Shown here piece by piece: positions 45,309-53,468 of a DNA stretch of 64,000 bases. The stretch comes from Chryseobacterium joostei (lineage in GTDB: Bacteria > Bacteroidota > Bacteroidia > Flavobacteriales > Weeksellaceae): contig NZ_CP033926.1 of the NCBI RefSeq assembly GCF_003815775.1, forward strand, positions 1,860,001 through 1,924,000. Reading direction: 5' to 3'. Position 1 is the stretch's first letter; each line of letters begins with the position of its first letter. The notes beneath the pieces are model-generated. The model saw only the letters and a list, made by a program, of their open reading frames with translations. It was not told the origin of the DNA and searched no databases. The translations under genes and the position numbers were made by a program.

Positions 45309-45339
45309 TTGCCCACCTCATTAAAAAGAAGTAATTTTA
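45309..45339 (+). promoter_or_regulatory. Candidate promoter of the cytidine deaminase gene
   Basis: TTG at 45309-45311 and TAATTTTA at 45332-45339 are separated by 20 bases, matching the Bacteroidota TTG-N19/20-TAnnTTTG layout with one mismatch. The -7 element ends 24 bases before the ATG. Confidence 0.5.
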
Positions 45340-45363
45340 CGCCCCTTTTTTAGTCTACAATAT

Positions 45364-45846
45364 ATGAAAAAAGACATACAGATCAGTTACGAATATTTTA
45401 AAAATAGCAGTGAGCTGAGCGATATAGAAATACAATTATTCGAAAGAGCCAAGGCGGCCCGCGAAAACGCTTATGCACCCTATTCTCAGTTTTTTGTAGG
45501 ATGCTCTGTGTTATTGGAAAACGGAGAAATATACTCTGGAAATAATCAGGAGAATGCCGCTTTCCCATCCGGGCTTTGTGCTGAGAGAACCACATTGTTC
45601 TGGGTAGCAGCCAACTTTCCGAATGTTAAAGTAAAAAAAATATTTGTGGTTGGCGGACCTAAGGAATTTCATGAGAAAAATCCACCAATACCACCTTGTG
45701 GAGCATGCCGTCAGAGCTTAATAGAGTACGAAACCAAGCAAAGTGAAAACATCGATCTTTATTTTTCAAGTATGAATGAGGAAGTTGTGAAAGTACATGC
45801 GGTTAAAGACCTATTGCCTTTTTATTTCGATTCTACGTTTTTGTAG
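45364..45846 (+). CDS. cdd: Cytidine deaminase
   Basis: A 160-residue zinc enzyme that deaminates cytidine and deoxycytidine to (deoxy)uridine in pyrimidine salvage. The substrate loop AYAPYSQFFVGCSVLLENG, the zinc/catalytic motif LCAERTTLFWVA and the second zinc motif PPCGACRQSLIEYE are complete. A slightly long N-terminus (about 25 extra residues) precedes the core. It appears monocistronic. Confidence 0.95.
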   Translation: MKKDIQISYEYFKNSSELSDIEIQLFERAKAARENAYAPYSQFFVGCSVLLENGEIYSGNNQENAAFPSGLCAERTTLFWVAANFPNVKVKKIFVVGGPKEFHEKNPPIPPCGACRQSLIEYETKQSENIDLYFSSMNEEVVKVHAVKDLLPFYFDSTFL

Positions 45847-45968
45847 GAATGAAAAGGTAAGATTGTAAAAGTCCATTGACAAACGAAAAATTTAATATTC
45901 AACTTTTGTTGTGATATTAATGCGGATTTACATCATTTTTGTAAGTCATAGTGGATTTTTGATCAAAA

Positions 45969-45991
45969 AACCAACAGAGATTCTGTTGGTT
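45969..45991 (+). terminator. Terminator downstream of cdd
   Basis: AACCAACAGA and TCTGTTGGTT pair almost immediately, with a tiny loop, followed by a T8 run. It lies about 120 bases after the cdd stop codon. Confidence 0.75.
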
Positions 45992-46158
45992 TTTTTTATT
46001 TTGAATGATCCATAAAGCCAAATTCTCTATGGTTGAAAAACGCTAAGACGCTAAGGTTTTGATAAAAATAGTATGCTGATAAGGCGCAAGGATTTTATCT
46101 CTGATAAAATTGAATGCTGCTAATTTCATTTGTAATAATAGATTTTAAATAAAAAAAA

Positions 46159-46183
46159 GATTGTTCTATTTCTAAAACAATCT
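46159..46183 (-). terminator. Terminator of the LRR-nadE-barnase-barstar unit
   Basis: AGATTGTT and AACAATCT form an 8-bp stem. On the minus strand eight T follow. It lies 22 bases past the barstar stop codon. Confidence 0.85.
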
Positions 46184-46204
46184 CTTTATTTTTTACATTA
46201 CAGA

Positions 46205-46513
46205 TTAATCTTCTGTTTCTTCTTCCTCTTCATCATCTTCGTACTGCTCCAGATAATAGCTAAAAGTAAAGTCTTCTACTTCTTCCTCTGCATCTTCCAG
46301 CGTAGTTAGAAGATCTTCAAAAATTTCCAGCTGATCTACTGTCATATTTACGAATTCAAGGTGAAGCGGCATTTCCAGGTCTCCGGTAATGGTATCGAAA
46401 AGCGCATCAAGATTATCCCCAAAATGTTCAGGAAGCTGAATTTTTTCCTTTAACTGGGTGTAAAAATCTTCATAATCACCTATGTCTGTAAAATCTATAT
46501 ATACTGTCTTCAT
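46205..46513 (-). CDS. Barstar-family ribonuclease inhibitor
   Basis: A 102-residue acidic protein matching barstar: YIDFTDIGDYEDFYTQLKEK, then LPEHFGDNLDALFDTITGDL (the segment whose Asp residues plug the RNase active site) and LHLEFVNMTVDQL. The C-terminus ends in a run of Glu/Asp. Barstar neutralises barnase by sealing its active site. The barnase homologue lies two genes upstream in the same unit; the start overlaps the archaemetzincin stop by 4 bases, so translation is coupled. Confidence 0.92.
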   Translation of the reverse strand: MKTVYIDFTDIGDYEDFYTQLKEKIQLPEHFGDNLDALFDTITGDLEMPLHLEFVNMTVDQLEIFEDLLTTLEDAEEEVEDFTFSYYLEQYEDDEEEEETED

Positions 46514-47133
46514 ATTGAACTAAATTTCCAATTTTTATTAATTAAAAAAGTCTTGCATTTTTTACAGAAATCCGTTTCTTCATTGGTTGGATTTTTGCCT
46601 TCTGCATCTCTCATAAAGCACATTTTCTCCGGACAATGTGGCAACCCTTGGGTATGTCCCAATTCATGAATAGCAATCTTATAAAATTGCTCATCCGTAT
46701 TTTCCTTATTTAGTCTGAACATTGATGCTACACAGGCTTTTCCGGGTCTATATCCCAAGCCCATAATTCCAAAGTCTTTTATTTTTCCTCTGGTTGCACT
46801 AATATCCTTTGAAGTTAACCCTATAGTCACAAATCCATCTTTTGTTTTACTACTTAAAAACTTAATGATAGAATCTGCTCTGTAACGGTTTCTCTCTTTG
46901 TAATAAGTGTTTTCCGGAAAGGCTATTGCTTCAAGAACCTTAACATTGGGATATACTTTTTTAATTCCCACCACTACTTTTTCCAAGTTTTCAGATTTAA
47001 TATCCTGAAATGGCTGTATGAGTATGGTTACGGCTTTCTTTTGTTCCTGATTCTTTACAGGCTTTTCTTTTTCTGAGCATGAGAACATCAGAAGCAATAA
47101 AAAAAGTAAACAAACAAGGTTATTATTTTTCAA
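46510..47133 (-). CDS. Archaemetzincin-type zinc metalloprotease, lipoprotein
   Basis: A 207-residue protein with the archaemetzincin signature: HELGHTQGLPHC (156-167) and then MCFM and CKKC, giving His156, Glu157, His160, His166 and four Cys (167, 172, 190, 193) for a second zinc. A lipoprotein signal precedes it (LLLLMFSC, Cys19), so it acts in the envelope. The start is a TTG at 47133, the only one that keeps the signal intact. Substrates of archaemetzincins are unknown. Its place between barnase and barstar is unusual and may be chance or a maturation function. Confidence 0.92.
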   Translation of the reverse strand: MKNNNLVCLLFLLLLMFSCSEKEKPVKNQEQKKAVTILIQPFQDIKSENLEKVVVGIKKVYPNVKVLEAIAFPENTYYKERNRYRADSIIKFLSSKTKDGFVTIGLTSKDISATRGKIKDFGIMGLGYRPGKACVASMFRLNKENTDEQFYKIAIHELGHTQGLPHCPEKMCFMRDAEGKNPTNEETDFCKKCKTFLINKNWKFSSI

Positions 47134-47211
47134 AATTAATACTTATAACTATTTAAATGCAAATTATACATCAAGTCATTGCGAGGAGCTATGACTATTT
47201 ACTAAGTACAA

Positions 47212-47730
47212 TTATTGCTTTTCAAAGCTTTTATAATGATTCTTGGTAAGATAAACATCTCCATTTTGAGTATAAATAATTCTGTCTGCATTTCTTCCAC
47301 CGCAGTGATAGTTTACATCTGCTTCAAAATACTTATCACCATCCGGCAATCTTCCCTCTCTGTTACCAAATTTATCTCCACCAATTGCTTTTCCCGGAAG
47401 CACTTCACAAAGATTTCCTTTTGATGGATTCCAGCCCTGATTTCTGGCTTCATTTTTTGTAATGTAATAATCCGGAAGTCTATGATTTTGTTTTACATAG
47501 CTTATCACTGTCTTTTCTTCAGTCAGTTTGTCTATAGAAACCTGTACTGATGAGTTTCCTGTATTATATTGATCTTCCGTAGAAGTACTCCCATAACTTA
47601 CCGCTTCTGTTTTTGCAGCGTTTGGATGATCTTTTTTATCGGAGATAAAACGGTTGTAGATATACATCACAGACATCCCAAAGAGAAGCCCAAGACAGAT
47701 AAAAAATACACCTCTTATTTTACTGTTCAT
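47212..47730 (-). CDS. Membrane-anchored barnase-family ribonuclease
   Basis: A 172-residue protein: an N-terminal membrane segment (about 7-24) and a linker to about 70, then a barnase domain. All active-site residues are present: Lys104 (SKGNL), Glu136 (FEADVNY), Arg146 and Arg150 (RNADR) and His165 (NHYKSF). The core GGDKFGNREGRLPDGD also matches. Barnase cleaves RNA at purines. With an uncleaved anchor it would face outside; with cleavage it would be released. An intracellular inhibitor (barstar) is encoded in the same transcript, as for barnase of Bacillus. The natural role may be RNA scavenging or competition. Confidence 0.92.
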   Translation of the reverse strand: MNSKIRGVFFICLGLLFGMSVMYIYNRFISDKKDHPNAAKTEAVSYGSTSTEDQYNTGNSSVQVSIDKLTEEKTVISYVKQNHRLPDYYITKNEARNQGWNPSKGNLCEVLPGKAIGGDKFGNREGRLPDGDKYFEADVNYHCGGRNADRIIYTQNGDVYLTKNHYKSFEKQ

Positions 47731-47744
47731 TGTAACAATTTATT

Positions 47745-48539
47745 TTATGATTCTCTCCACTCTTCCGGAATGTCACAGATTGGAATAGGATCCATCTTAT
47801 GTTTTGCGGCTTTATGCATTCGGTCAAAGATCAGGAATACTTCTTTATCTCTTCCTTCATAGTCTTCAGCCGTTTTGGTTCCATATTCTTTCTGAATTTT
47901 TTCCAATTCTGGGTAGGTTGCTCCGATCTGTTGTTCGTCAGTTCTGTCTACATCCCAAAGTCCGTCTGTTGGGATAGCCTCCTGAATGCTTTTAATTAAA
48001 TTCAAGCCTTTAGCAAGTGCATACACCTCGGTTTTATATAAATCGGCAATTGGGGATACGTCTACTCCTCCATCACCATATTTTGTATAAAACCCGATTC
48101 CGAAATCTTCAACTTTATTTCCTGTTCCGCATACCAAAAGTCCGTTAAGCTGCCCGTAATAGTACAGAGTAAGCATTCTCAAACGGGATCTTGTATTGGC
48201 AAAGGCTAGTTTTTCATTGGGATACAGATCATCCTTTACATCAAAGGTTTTATAAAGTTCTTCAAAAGCAGGCGTAAGATCTACAGACATGATCTCCACA
48301 TTGGGAAATCTTGATTTTAAATCATTCATATGATCCTTTGCACGGTCTACCTGATCTGCTTTCTGGCGGATTGGCATTTCGATCAATAATGTTTTCAGTC
48401 CCGTCATTGCTGCCAATGTAGAAACCACTCCGGAATCTACTCCTCCGGAAACTCCTAATACATATCCGTTTACTTTAGCTTTTGTTGCATAATCCTTTAA
48501 CCAGCCAACAATATGGTCTATCACTTTTTGTGTCTGCAT
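47745..48539 (-). CDS. nadE: NAD synthase
   Basis: A 264-residue ammonia-dependent NAD+ synthase, the last step of NAD biosynthesis from deamido-NAD+ and ATP. The PP-loop SGGVDSG (30-36) and downstream motifs FANTRSRLRMLTLYYYGQ, CGTGNKVEDFGIGFYTKYGDGGVD and ADLYKTEVYALA are complete. No glutaminase domain. It lies 14 bases upstream of the barnase gene and 13 after a GNAT gene. In flavobacteria nadE commonly sits near gldB-gldC, as here, on the opposite strand. Confidence 0.95.
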   Translation of the reverse strand: MQTQKVIDHIVGWLKDYATKAKVNGYVLGVSGGVDSGVVSTLAAMTGLKTLLIEMPIRQKADQVDRAKDHMNDLKSRFPNVEIMSVDLTPAFEELYKTFDVKDDLYPNEKLAFANTRSRLRMLTLYYYGQLNGLLVCGTGNKVEDFGIGFYTKYGDGGVDVSPIADLYKTEVYALAKGLNLIKSIQEAIPTDGLWDVDRTDEQQIGATYPELEKIQKEYGTKTAEDYEGRDKEVFLIFDRMHKAAKHKMDPIPICDIPEEWRES

Positions 48540-48552
48540 CCTTTATATTTTT

Positions 48553-49086
48553 TTAGTCTATTCCAAATTCCTTAGGGTATTTTACAACCCCGTTTTTATT
48601 TTTTAATCCGTCTTTTACCAACTCAATGGCCATTCCATTTTCTTCTGGAATTTCAAACGGAAATGAAATCCCAAAATTACTTGTTTTTTCGTAACCAAAC
48701 TTAGGATAATAAGTTTCATGTCCTATTAAAATAACAGATTGATATCCTAGTTCTTGGGCAATATGATGTCCTTGAAGAATAAGTTTTCCGCCAATTCCCT
48801 GATTTTGAAACTCAGGTTTTACAGAAACCGGCGCCAAGGCAAGTGACTCAAAAGTTTCTGAATCATTCTCAATGCGAAGCTTTGTAAACAAAATATGTCC
48901 TGCAATGTCACCATTTTCATCTTCTGCCACCAGTGATAATTCAGGAATAAAGGCATCCGATTTTCTTAATTTCTCAACCAGAAATTGCTCTTGATGGTCA
49001 CTATGTTCCATATTTCTGAAAGCCTCTTCTATCAGTTGAAAAACCTTTTTATAGTCTCTTTCTTCTTCTTGTCTAATCTTTAGCAT
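48553..49086 (-). CDS. GNAT-family N-acetyltransferase (YhbS-like)
   Basis: A 177-residue acetyltransferase. The acetyl-CoA loop VKPEFQNQGIGGKLI and LALAPVSV are typical of the YhbS-type subclass; YQSVILIGHETYYPKFGYE follows. The ATG at 49086 is used rather than the GTG at 49107; either choice overlaps the previous acetyltransferase gene by a few codons, so they are coupled. Substrate unknown. Confidence 0.9.
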   Translation of the reverse strand: MLKIRQEEERDYKKVFQLIEEAFRNMEHSDHQEQFLVEKLRKSDAFIPELSLVAEDENGDIAGHILFTKLRIENDSETFESLALAPVSVKPEFQNQGIGGKLILQGHHIAQELGYQSVILIGHETYYPKFGYEKTSNFGISFPFEIPEENGMAIELVKDGLKNKNGVVKYPKEFGID

Positions 49087-49612
49087 TTCCTGAAATATAT
49101 TTTTCACGTTTCAATTTATACCAAAAGCACATTACACCCTCATCTTCAAATTCGCCTGTATTTTCGAAACCCAGCTTTGTTAAAATATAATTGGAACCTG
49201 CATTTCCTGCATCAGCATAGGCATATATAGTCTCCGCATTTAAATCATTAAATCCATATTCAAGAGTAGCTACTGCCGCCTCCCAGGCATACCCTTTTCC
49301 CCAAAATTCAGGAATGAAACGATAGCCTAAATCCAGTGTTTCAACATGACCATTGATAGGTTTCTTCAGTAGTTTCAACCCACACCAACCTATCATCAGT
49401 CCACTCTCTTTTTCAACCACAGCAAGTCTCCCTACTCCATTTTCTACATATTGTTTCTGAATCATCCTGATACCATTCTGTGATTGTTCCACCAATGTTA
49501 CAGGAGTTTCAAGATACTTCATCACTTCAGGGTTAGAATCCATAAGGAACATTCTTTCAGCATCATTATCTTCAAGTTTTCTTAAAATCAGTCTTTTTGT
49601 TTCTATTTTCAT
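49073..49612 (-). CDS. GNAT acetyltransferase, RimJ/RimL-like
   Basis: A 179-residue protein that starts IETKRLILRKLEDNDAERMF, the usual RimJ/RimL opening. LGYRFIPEFWGKGYAWEA and NAGSNYILTKLGFE contain the acetyl-CoA binding and C-terminal motifs. It could acetylate ribosomal or other N-termini or small molecules. It lies 9 bases after the LRR gene and overlaps the following GNAT gene by 14 bases. Confidence 0.9.
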   Translation of the reverse strand: MKIETKRLILRKLEDNDAERMFLMDSNPEVMKYLETPVTLVEQSQNGIRMIQKQYVENGVGRLAVVEKESGLMIGWCGLKLLKKPINGHVETLDLGYRFIPEFWGKGYAWEAAVATLEYGFNDLNAETIYAYADAGNAGSNYILTKLGFENTGEFEDEGVMCFWYKLKREKYISGNAKD

Positions 49613-49621
49613 CGTATTAGT

Positions 49622-50260
49622 TTATTGTTCAGCTCCAAAAACAGTTACATCCGTTTTCAATCCTTTTTTAATATCCGTTTCTTTCATGTTGTTCCCACCT
49701 ACATTCAGAGTTTGCAAAAGCGGATTTCCTGAAATATCAATTTTCTGGATCTTATTATGCTCTACATTGAGCTTTCTTAAATTTTTAAGCTGAATGAGAT
49801 CAACTGCTTTCAGTTTATTTAAAGATAATGTTAATTGATCAATCCTTGGAGTATCTTTAAGAGAAATACTGTCCAAAAGGTTGTTATCTATATATAATGA
49901 AGCCAGTTTTTTCATATTTTCTGCCGTGAATGAAGAGATTTTACAGCCTGTACATGAAAAGAGTTCAAGCTTTTCCATATTTTTCAGACGAATGGCAGGA
50001 ATTGTATTATCATCAAGCAAGATCATTTTTACATTTTTAAAAAAGGCCAGATCCTCCGTAGATTTGATATCTTTCTGAACCAAAAATAAATTGGCTACCA
50101 TTTCAGCCTCTGAGGTCTCTATTACTCCGTCTTTATTCAGATCAAAATTTTCGATAACGGCTTTTTCCAGGTTTTTATCTTTAAATTCAAGCTTTTGTCC
50201 ATTGAAAAAGGCAAGCCCTAAAATAAGACTGAAGGCTGTAAATATTTTAATTTTCATCAT
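49622..50260 (-). CDS. Exported EF-hand and leucine-rich-repeat protein
   Basis: A 212-residue protein with a signal peptide (ILGLAFFNG). An EF-hand-like calcium loop follows (FDLNKDGVIETSEA, about 39-52). A run of short leucine-rich repeats of about 21 residues comes next: NMEKLELFSCTGCKI, NMKKLASLYIDNNLL, TPRIDQLTLSLNKL, LKNLRKLNVEHNKI, NPLLQTLNVGGNNM. It is probably a surface or periplasmic binding protein. It is the first gene of the minus-strand unit that continues to nadE and barstar, and is divergent from gldB with 52 bases between. Confidence 0.87.
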   Translation of the reverse strand: MMKIKIFTAFSLILGLAFFNGQKLEFKDKNLEKAVIENFDLNKDGVIETSEAEMVANLFLVQKDIKSTEDLAFFKNVKMILLDDNTIPAIRLKNMEKLELFSCTGCKISSFTAENMKKLASLYIDNNLLDSISLKDTPRIDQLTLSLNKLKAVDLIQLKNLRKLNVEHNKIQKIDISGNPLLQTLNVGGNNMKETDIKKGLKTDVTVFGAEQ

Positions 50261-50279
50261 GAATTGTCTATTTAATCCT

Positions 50280-50287
50280 TATTTTTG
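50280..50287 (+). promoter_or_regulatory. Candidate -7 element of gldB
   Basis: TATTTTTG matches TAnnTTTG exactly and lies 25 bases before the gldB ATG. No good -33 element is seen. The divergent LRR promoter must overlap this region. Confidence 0.5.
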
Positions 50288-50312
50288 TAAACTTAAATTC
50301 CATGTAAAAATA

Positions 50313-51296
50313 ATGAAGATTTTTAGATATATTGCGCTTTCTTCTATTTTAGTTGCAGGACTGAGTTCCTGCCAAAAAGAACCCGAAAATCAATGGAAAG
50401 TAGAGATTAAAGATACCCCTGAAAAGGTTGAAATGACCGACATTTCTAAGGAATTCTATAATCCTGGTATTTCGCTGGATCAGTTTAAAGCCCAGTTTCC
50501 TTGGTTTCAGGGCAGTGTTTCTGATGCAGATTTCGGAAAAAGAAGAGCGGACGCAGAAGAAATAAAAATCTATAAGGAAGCTATTGGAAAAATAGATCAG
50601 GCCAAGCTGCAAAAAGAGCTTCAGGGCTTGTTTGCACATATCAAATATCACTTCCCTCAGTTTAAGAATCCAAAGGTATTTCTGTTTTCATCTGCATTAC
50701 AAATGGTTCAGGATCCTATTTTTTATGATCAGAAAGGAAATCTTTTATTCATAGACATTACGGGCTTTATGGGAGATGGTAATGCTCACTACAAAGGACT
50801 GGAACTTTATTTCCAAAAGTCGATGAACCCTCAGAATATTGTTCCCAGGGTTTCTCAGCTTTTTGCCGAAAATATTGTAACCGAATCTGCCGATCATCAG
50901 AAGTTTATTGATCAGGTTATTCTTAACGGAAAAGTGATGATCTTACAGGATGCTTTTCTTCCCGACTTTCCTGATTATTTGAAAATAAATTACACCAAGA
51001 AGCAGTATGAATGGGCGACTACCAATGAAGCCAATATCTGGAATTATTTTGTGGAAAGCAATTTGCTGTTTGGTGATGACCCAAGATTGGGTGAACGTTT
51101 TATTGCGCCGGGACCATTTTCAAAGTTTTATACTGAAATTGACAATGAGTCTTCACCACAAATTGGAATTTTTACAGGATGGCAGATCTGTAAGGCTTAT
51201 CTTAAAGAAAAACCTGAAACTAAGCTGAAGGATTTCCTGAAAATGGATGCCACAACAATCTTCAATCAGTCCGGTTATAAACCGAAACTTAAATAA
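50313..51296 (+). CDS. gldB: Gliding motility lipoprotein GldB
   Basis: A 327-residue lipoprotein from the ATG at 50313 (LSSCQKEPENQW, lipidated Cys19). The frame is open further upstream to 50091, but that part is antisense to the LRR gene. GldB features are visible: KIKYHFPQFKNPKVFLFSS-like midsection (AHIKYHFPQFKNP), FIDITGFMGDGNAHYKGLELYF, and the C-terminal SSPQIGIFTGWQICKAYL. GldB is needed for gliding in Flavobacterium johnsoniae; many Chryseobacterium do not glide yet keep gld genes. The gldC gene follows by 33 bases. Confidence 0.93.
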   Translation: MKIFRYIALSSILVAGLSSCQKEPENQWKVEIKDTPEKVEMTDISKEFYNPGISLDQFKAQFPWFQGSVSDADFGKRRADAEEIKIYKEAIGKIDQAKLQKELQGLFAHIKYHFPQFKNPKVFLFSSALQMVQDPIFYDQKGNLLFIDITGFMGDGNAHYKGLELYFQKSMNPQNIVPRVSQLFAENIVTESADHQKFIDQVILNGKVMILQDAFLPDFPDYLKINYTKKQYEWATTNEANIWNYFVESNLLFGDDPRLGERFIAPGPFSKFYTEIDNESSPQIGIFTGWQICKAYLKEKPETKLKDFLKMDATTIFNQSGYKPKLK

Positions 51297-51328
51297 TAGA
51301 AAATTTAGAATTTAGAAAAAATAGAGAA

Positions 51329-51652
51329 ATGAGAAAAACTCAGATTACGATAGATGTAGAGCTGGATGAAAACCACATCCCTGAAAACATTACATGGAAC
51401 GCTCAGGATGGAGGTATTGAGAAAGAGGAAACTAAAGCTACAATGATCTCCGTATGGGATGATAAAGCAATGGAAGCTTTAAGAATTGATCTTTGGACAA
51501 AAGAAATGCCTGTAGATCAAATGAAGATGTTTATCCACCAGATCTTAATGTCTTTAGGAAATACGTATCAAAGAGCTACCGGTGAAGAAGATGTAGCACA
51601 ATGGCTGGAAGAAATTGCAGAAGAGTTTGCCGTAAAATCAGCTATTAAGTAA
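51329..51652 (+). CDS. gldC: Gliding motility protein GldC
   Basis: A 107-residue cytosolic protein that matches GldC throughout: ITIDVELDENHIPENITWNA, TMISVWDDKAMEALRIDLWTKEMPVDQMK and QRATGEEDVAQWLEEIAEEFA. GldC enhances gliding in Flavobacterium but is not essential. It follows gldB by 33 bases, the order seen in other flavobacteria. Confidence 0.95.
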   Translation: MRKTQITIDVELDENHIPENITWNAQDGGIEKEETKATMISVWDDKAMEALRIDLWTKEMPVDQMKMFIHQILMSLGNTYQRATGEEDVAQWLEEIAEEFAVKSAIK

Positions 51653-51747
51653 AAATACAACACAATACATGTAACTGCTAACCAAAATAATAATGATAAA
51701 ACATTGATAGATTGGTACACTGTTAGATTGATAAATTATAAAATATT

Positions 51748-52887
51748 ATGAATTTTAATACAAAAGTAATTCACGGAGGGCAGCATCATGAGTCTGCAAC
51801 GGGTTCTGTAAATGTTCCTGTATTTTTAACCTCTACGTTTGCACAGAAAAGCCCGGGAGTACATTCCGGATATGAATATTCAAGAGCTGCCAACCCTACA
51901 AGACAGGCATTGGAAGACTCTTTGGCAAGTATTGAAAACGGAGCTAGAGGTTTAGCTTTCGGTTCCGGACTTGCAGCTATCGATTGTGTTTTAAAATTAC
52001 TAAATCCTGGTGATGAAGTAGTTGCTGTAGATGACCTTTACGGAGGAACTTACAGAATGTTTACCAGACTTTTTGAAAAATATCAACTGAAGTTCACTTT
52101 CGTAAATTTTGATGATGTTTCTAAAATTGCTGATGTAATTACTGATAAAACCAAGCTGATTTGGGTAGAAACTCCAACTAACCCTTTGATGAAATTAGTA
52201 GACATCAAAGCTGTAGTAGAGATTGCAAAAGGAAAAGATATTTTAGTAGCGGTAGATAATACTTTTGCTACCCCTTATATTCAAAGACCAATTGATTTGG
52301 GAGCTGATATTGTAATGCATTCAGCAACTAAATACTTGGGTGGACACTCTGACGTTATTGCAGGAGCTCTTATTGCTAAAGATGCTGAACTGGGGGAGAA
52401 ACTTCATTTCATCCAGTTTGCAAGTGGTGGTATTTTAGGACCTCACGATTCTTATCTTGTATTGAGAGGAATTAAAACATTGGCACTAAGAATGCAGAGA
52501 CACTCAGACAACGGTCTTGCAGTAGCAAAATATCTAGAAAATCACCCTGCTGTTGATAAGGTAATTTATCCTGGATTGGAATCTCACCCTCAATATGAAT
52601 TGGCAAAATCTCAAATGAAAGAATCGGGAGGAATGGTTTCATTCACATTCAAATCCGGTAAGAAAGAAGATGCTGTTAAATTCTTAGAGAAAGTAAGAGT
52701 ATTTACATTAGCTGAATCTTTAGGAGGTGTAGAATCTTTGGCTAACCACCCCGCCTTAATGACTCATGCTTCTATCCCTGCTGAAAAACGTGCTGAATTA
52801 GGAATCACTGATGATCTGGTTCGTTTAAGCGTTGGAATTGAAGATGCAGAAGATCTTATTGCAGATCTGGAAAAAGCTTTTTCTTAA
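51748..52887 (+). CDS. Trans-sulfuration PLP enzyme (cystathionine gamma-synthase/lyase family)
   Basis: A 379-residue Cys/Met-metabolism PLP enzyme. The PLP lysine lies in VMHSATKYLGGHSDVIAGA. The signatures SRAANPTRQALEDSLASIENG, FGSGLAAIDCVLKLL and VDNTFATPYIQRPIDLGAD are present. The family contains cystathionine gamma-synthase, gamma-lyase and methionine gamma-lyase; the motifs do not settle which one this is, and gene context gives no help. It appears monocistronic with its own terminator. Confidence 0.93.
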   Translation: MNFNTKVIHGGQHHESATGSVNVPVFLTSTFAQKSPGVHSGYEYSRAANPTRQALEDSLASIENGARGLAFGSGLAAIDCVLKLLNPGDEVVAVDDLYGGTYRMFTRLFEKYQLKFTFVNFDDVSKIADVITDKTKLIWVETPTNPLMKLVDIKAVVEIAKGKDILVAVDNTFATPYIQRPIDLGADIVMHSATKYLGGHSDVIAGALIAKDAELGEKLHFIQFASGGILGPHDSYLVLRGIKTLALRMQRHSDNGLAVAKYLENHPAVDKVIYPGLESHPQYELAKSQMKESGGMVSFTFKSGKKEDAVKFLEKVRVFTLAESLGGVESLANHPALMTHASIPAEKRAELGITDDLVRLSVGIEDAEDLIADLEKAFS

Positions 52888-52903
52888 TACATCAAAATAA
52901 ACT

Positions 52904-52938
52904 AAAAATGAGAAGGATTTAATATCTTTCTCATTTTT
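52904..52938 (+). terminator. Terminator after the trans-sulfuration gene
   Basis: AAAAATGAGAA and TTCTCATTTTT form an 11-bp stem with a few extra inner pairs, followed by A/T-rich DNA. It starts 17 bases after the stop codon. Confidence 0.8.
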
Positions 52939-52958
52939 ATTATCACCACAAAATATCT

Positions 52959-53405
52959 ATGAAAAATACAAGAAAAGCCATCATTTCCGATTTGCCTCAA
53001 CTTGCTGAATTATTTGATCAGTACAGAATATTCTATCACAAGGAATCAGATGTTCCTGCAGCAGGAAATTTTCTTCACGAAAGAATTGAAAACAAGGATT
53101 CTGAAATTTTTGTTGCGGAGGAAAATGGTACATTGACAGGTTTTGTACAATTATACCCCATATTTTCATCTACAAGAATGCAGCGATATTGGCTATTAAA
53201 TGACCTGTACGTCAATGAAAATTATAGAGGAAAAGGATATTCCAAAGAACTTATTGAAAAAGCTAAAGAGCTATGCAAAGCTTCAAATGCCTGTGGAATC
53301 CTGCTTGAAACAGGAAAAAGTAATGACATAGGAAATCAATTATATCCATCATCCGGTTTTGAACTGTATGACTCTGTAAATTTCTACGAGTGGAGCAATT
53401 CATAG
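52959..53405 (+). CDS. GNAT-family N-acetyltransferase
   Basis: A 148-residue acetyltransferase. The opening TRKAIISDLPQLAELFDQYR and the acetyl-CoA motif DLYVNENYRGKGYSKELIEKA are typical, and YPSSGFELYDSVNFYEW ends the fold. Substrate unknown. It lies directly behind a terminator and 63 bases before the DinB-family gene. Confidence 0.9.
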   Translation: MKNTRKAIISDLPQLAELFDQYRIFYHKESDVPAAGNFLHERIENKDSEIFVAEENGTLTGFVQLYPIFSSTRMQRYWLLNDLYVNENYRGKGYSKELIEKAKELCKASNACGILLETGKSNDIGNQLYPSSGFELYDSVNFYEWSNS

Positions 53406-53468
53406 CTTTCGTACAATAAAGATGTACAAAGTAAACTGTATTATATCTAACTTATAATCCAAAATAAC

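Larger units (their letters stand above)
45847..46204. other. Non-coding gap with two terminators and short direct repeats
   Basis: About 360 bases between converging genes. It holds the two terminator hairpins listed separately and a stretch near 46045-46110 with a tandem ACGCTAAG/ACGCTAAGG. A related segment follows (GGCGCAAGGATTTTATCTC, then TGATAAAA), which looks like decayed intergenic repeat sequence. No credible frame. Confidence 0.45.

Noticed and set aside
46045..46110. Tandem ACGCTAAG-like repeats as a possible CRISPR fragment
   Set aside because: Units are about 8 bases, not separated by spacers of constant length, and no cas gene is present. Treated as decayed intergenic repeat.
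51653..51747. A SAM-type riboswitch before the trans-sulfuration gene
   Set aside because: The 95-base gap lacks a conserved stem or motif; only short GATAGATTG-like repeats are present.
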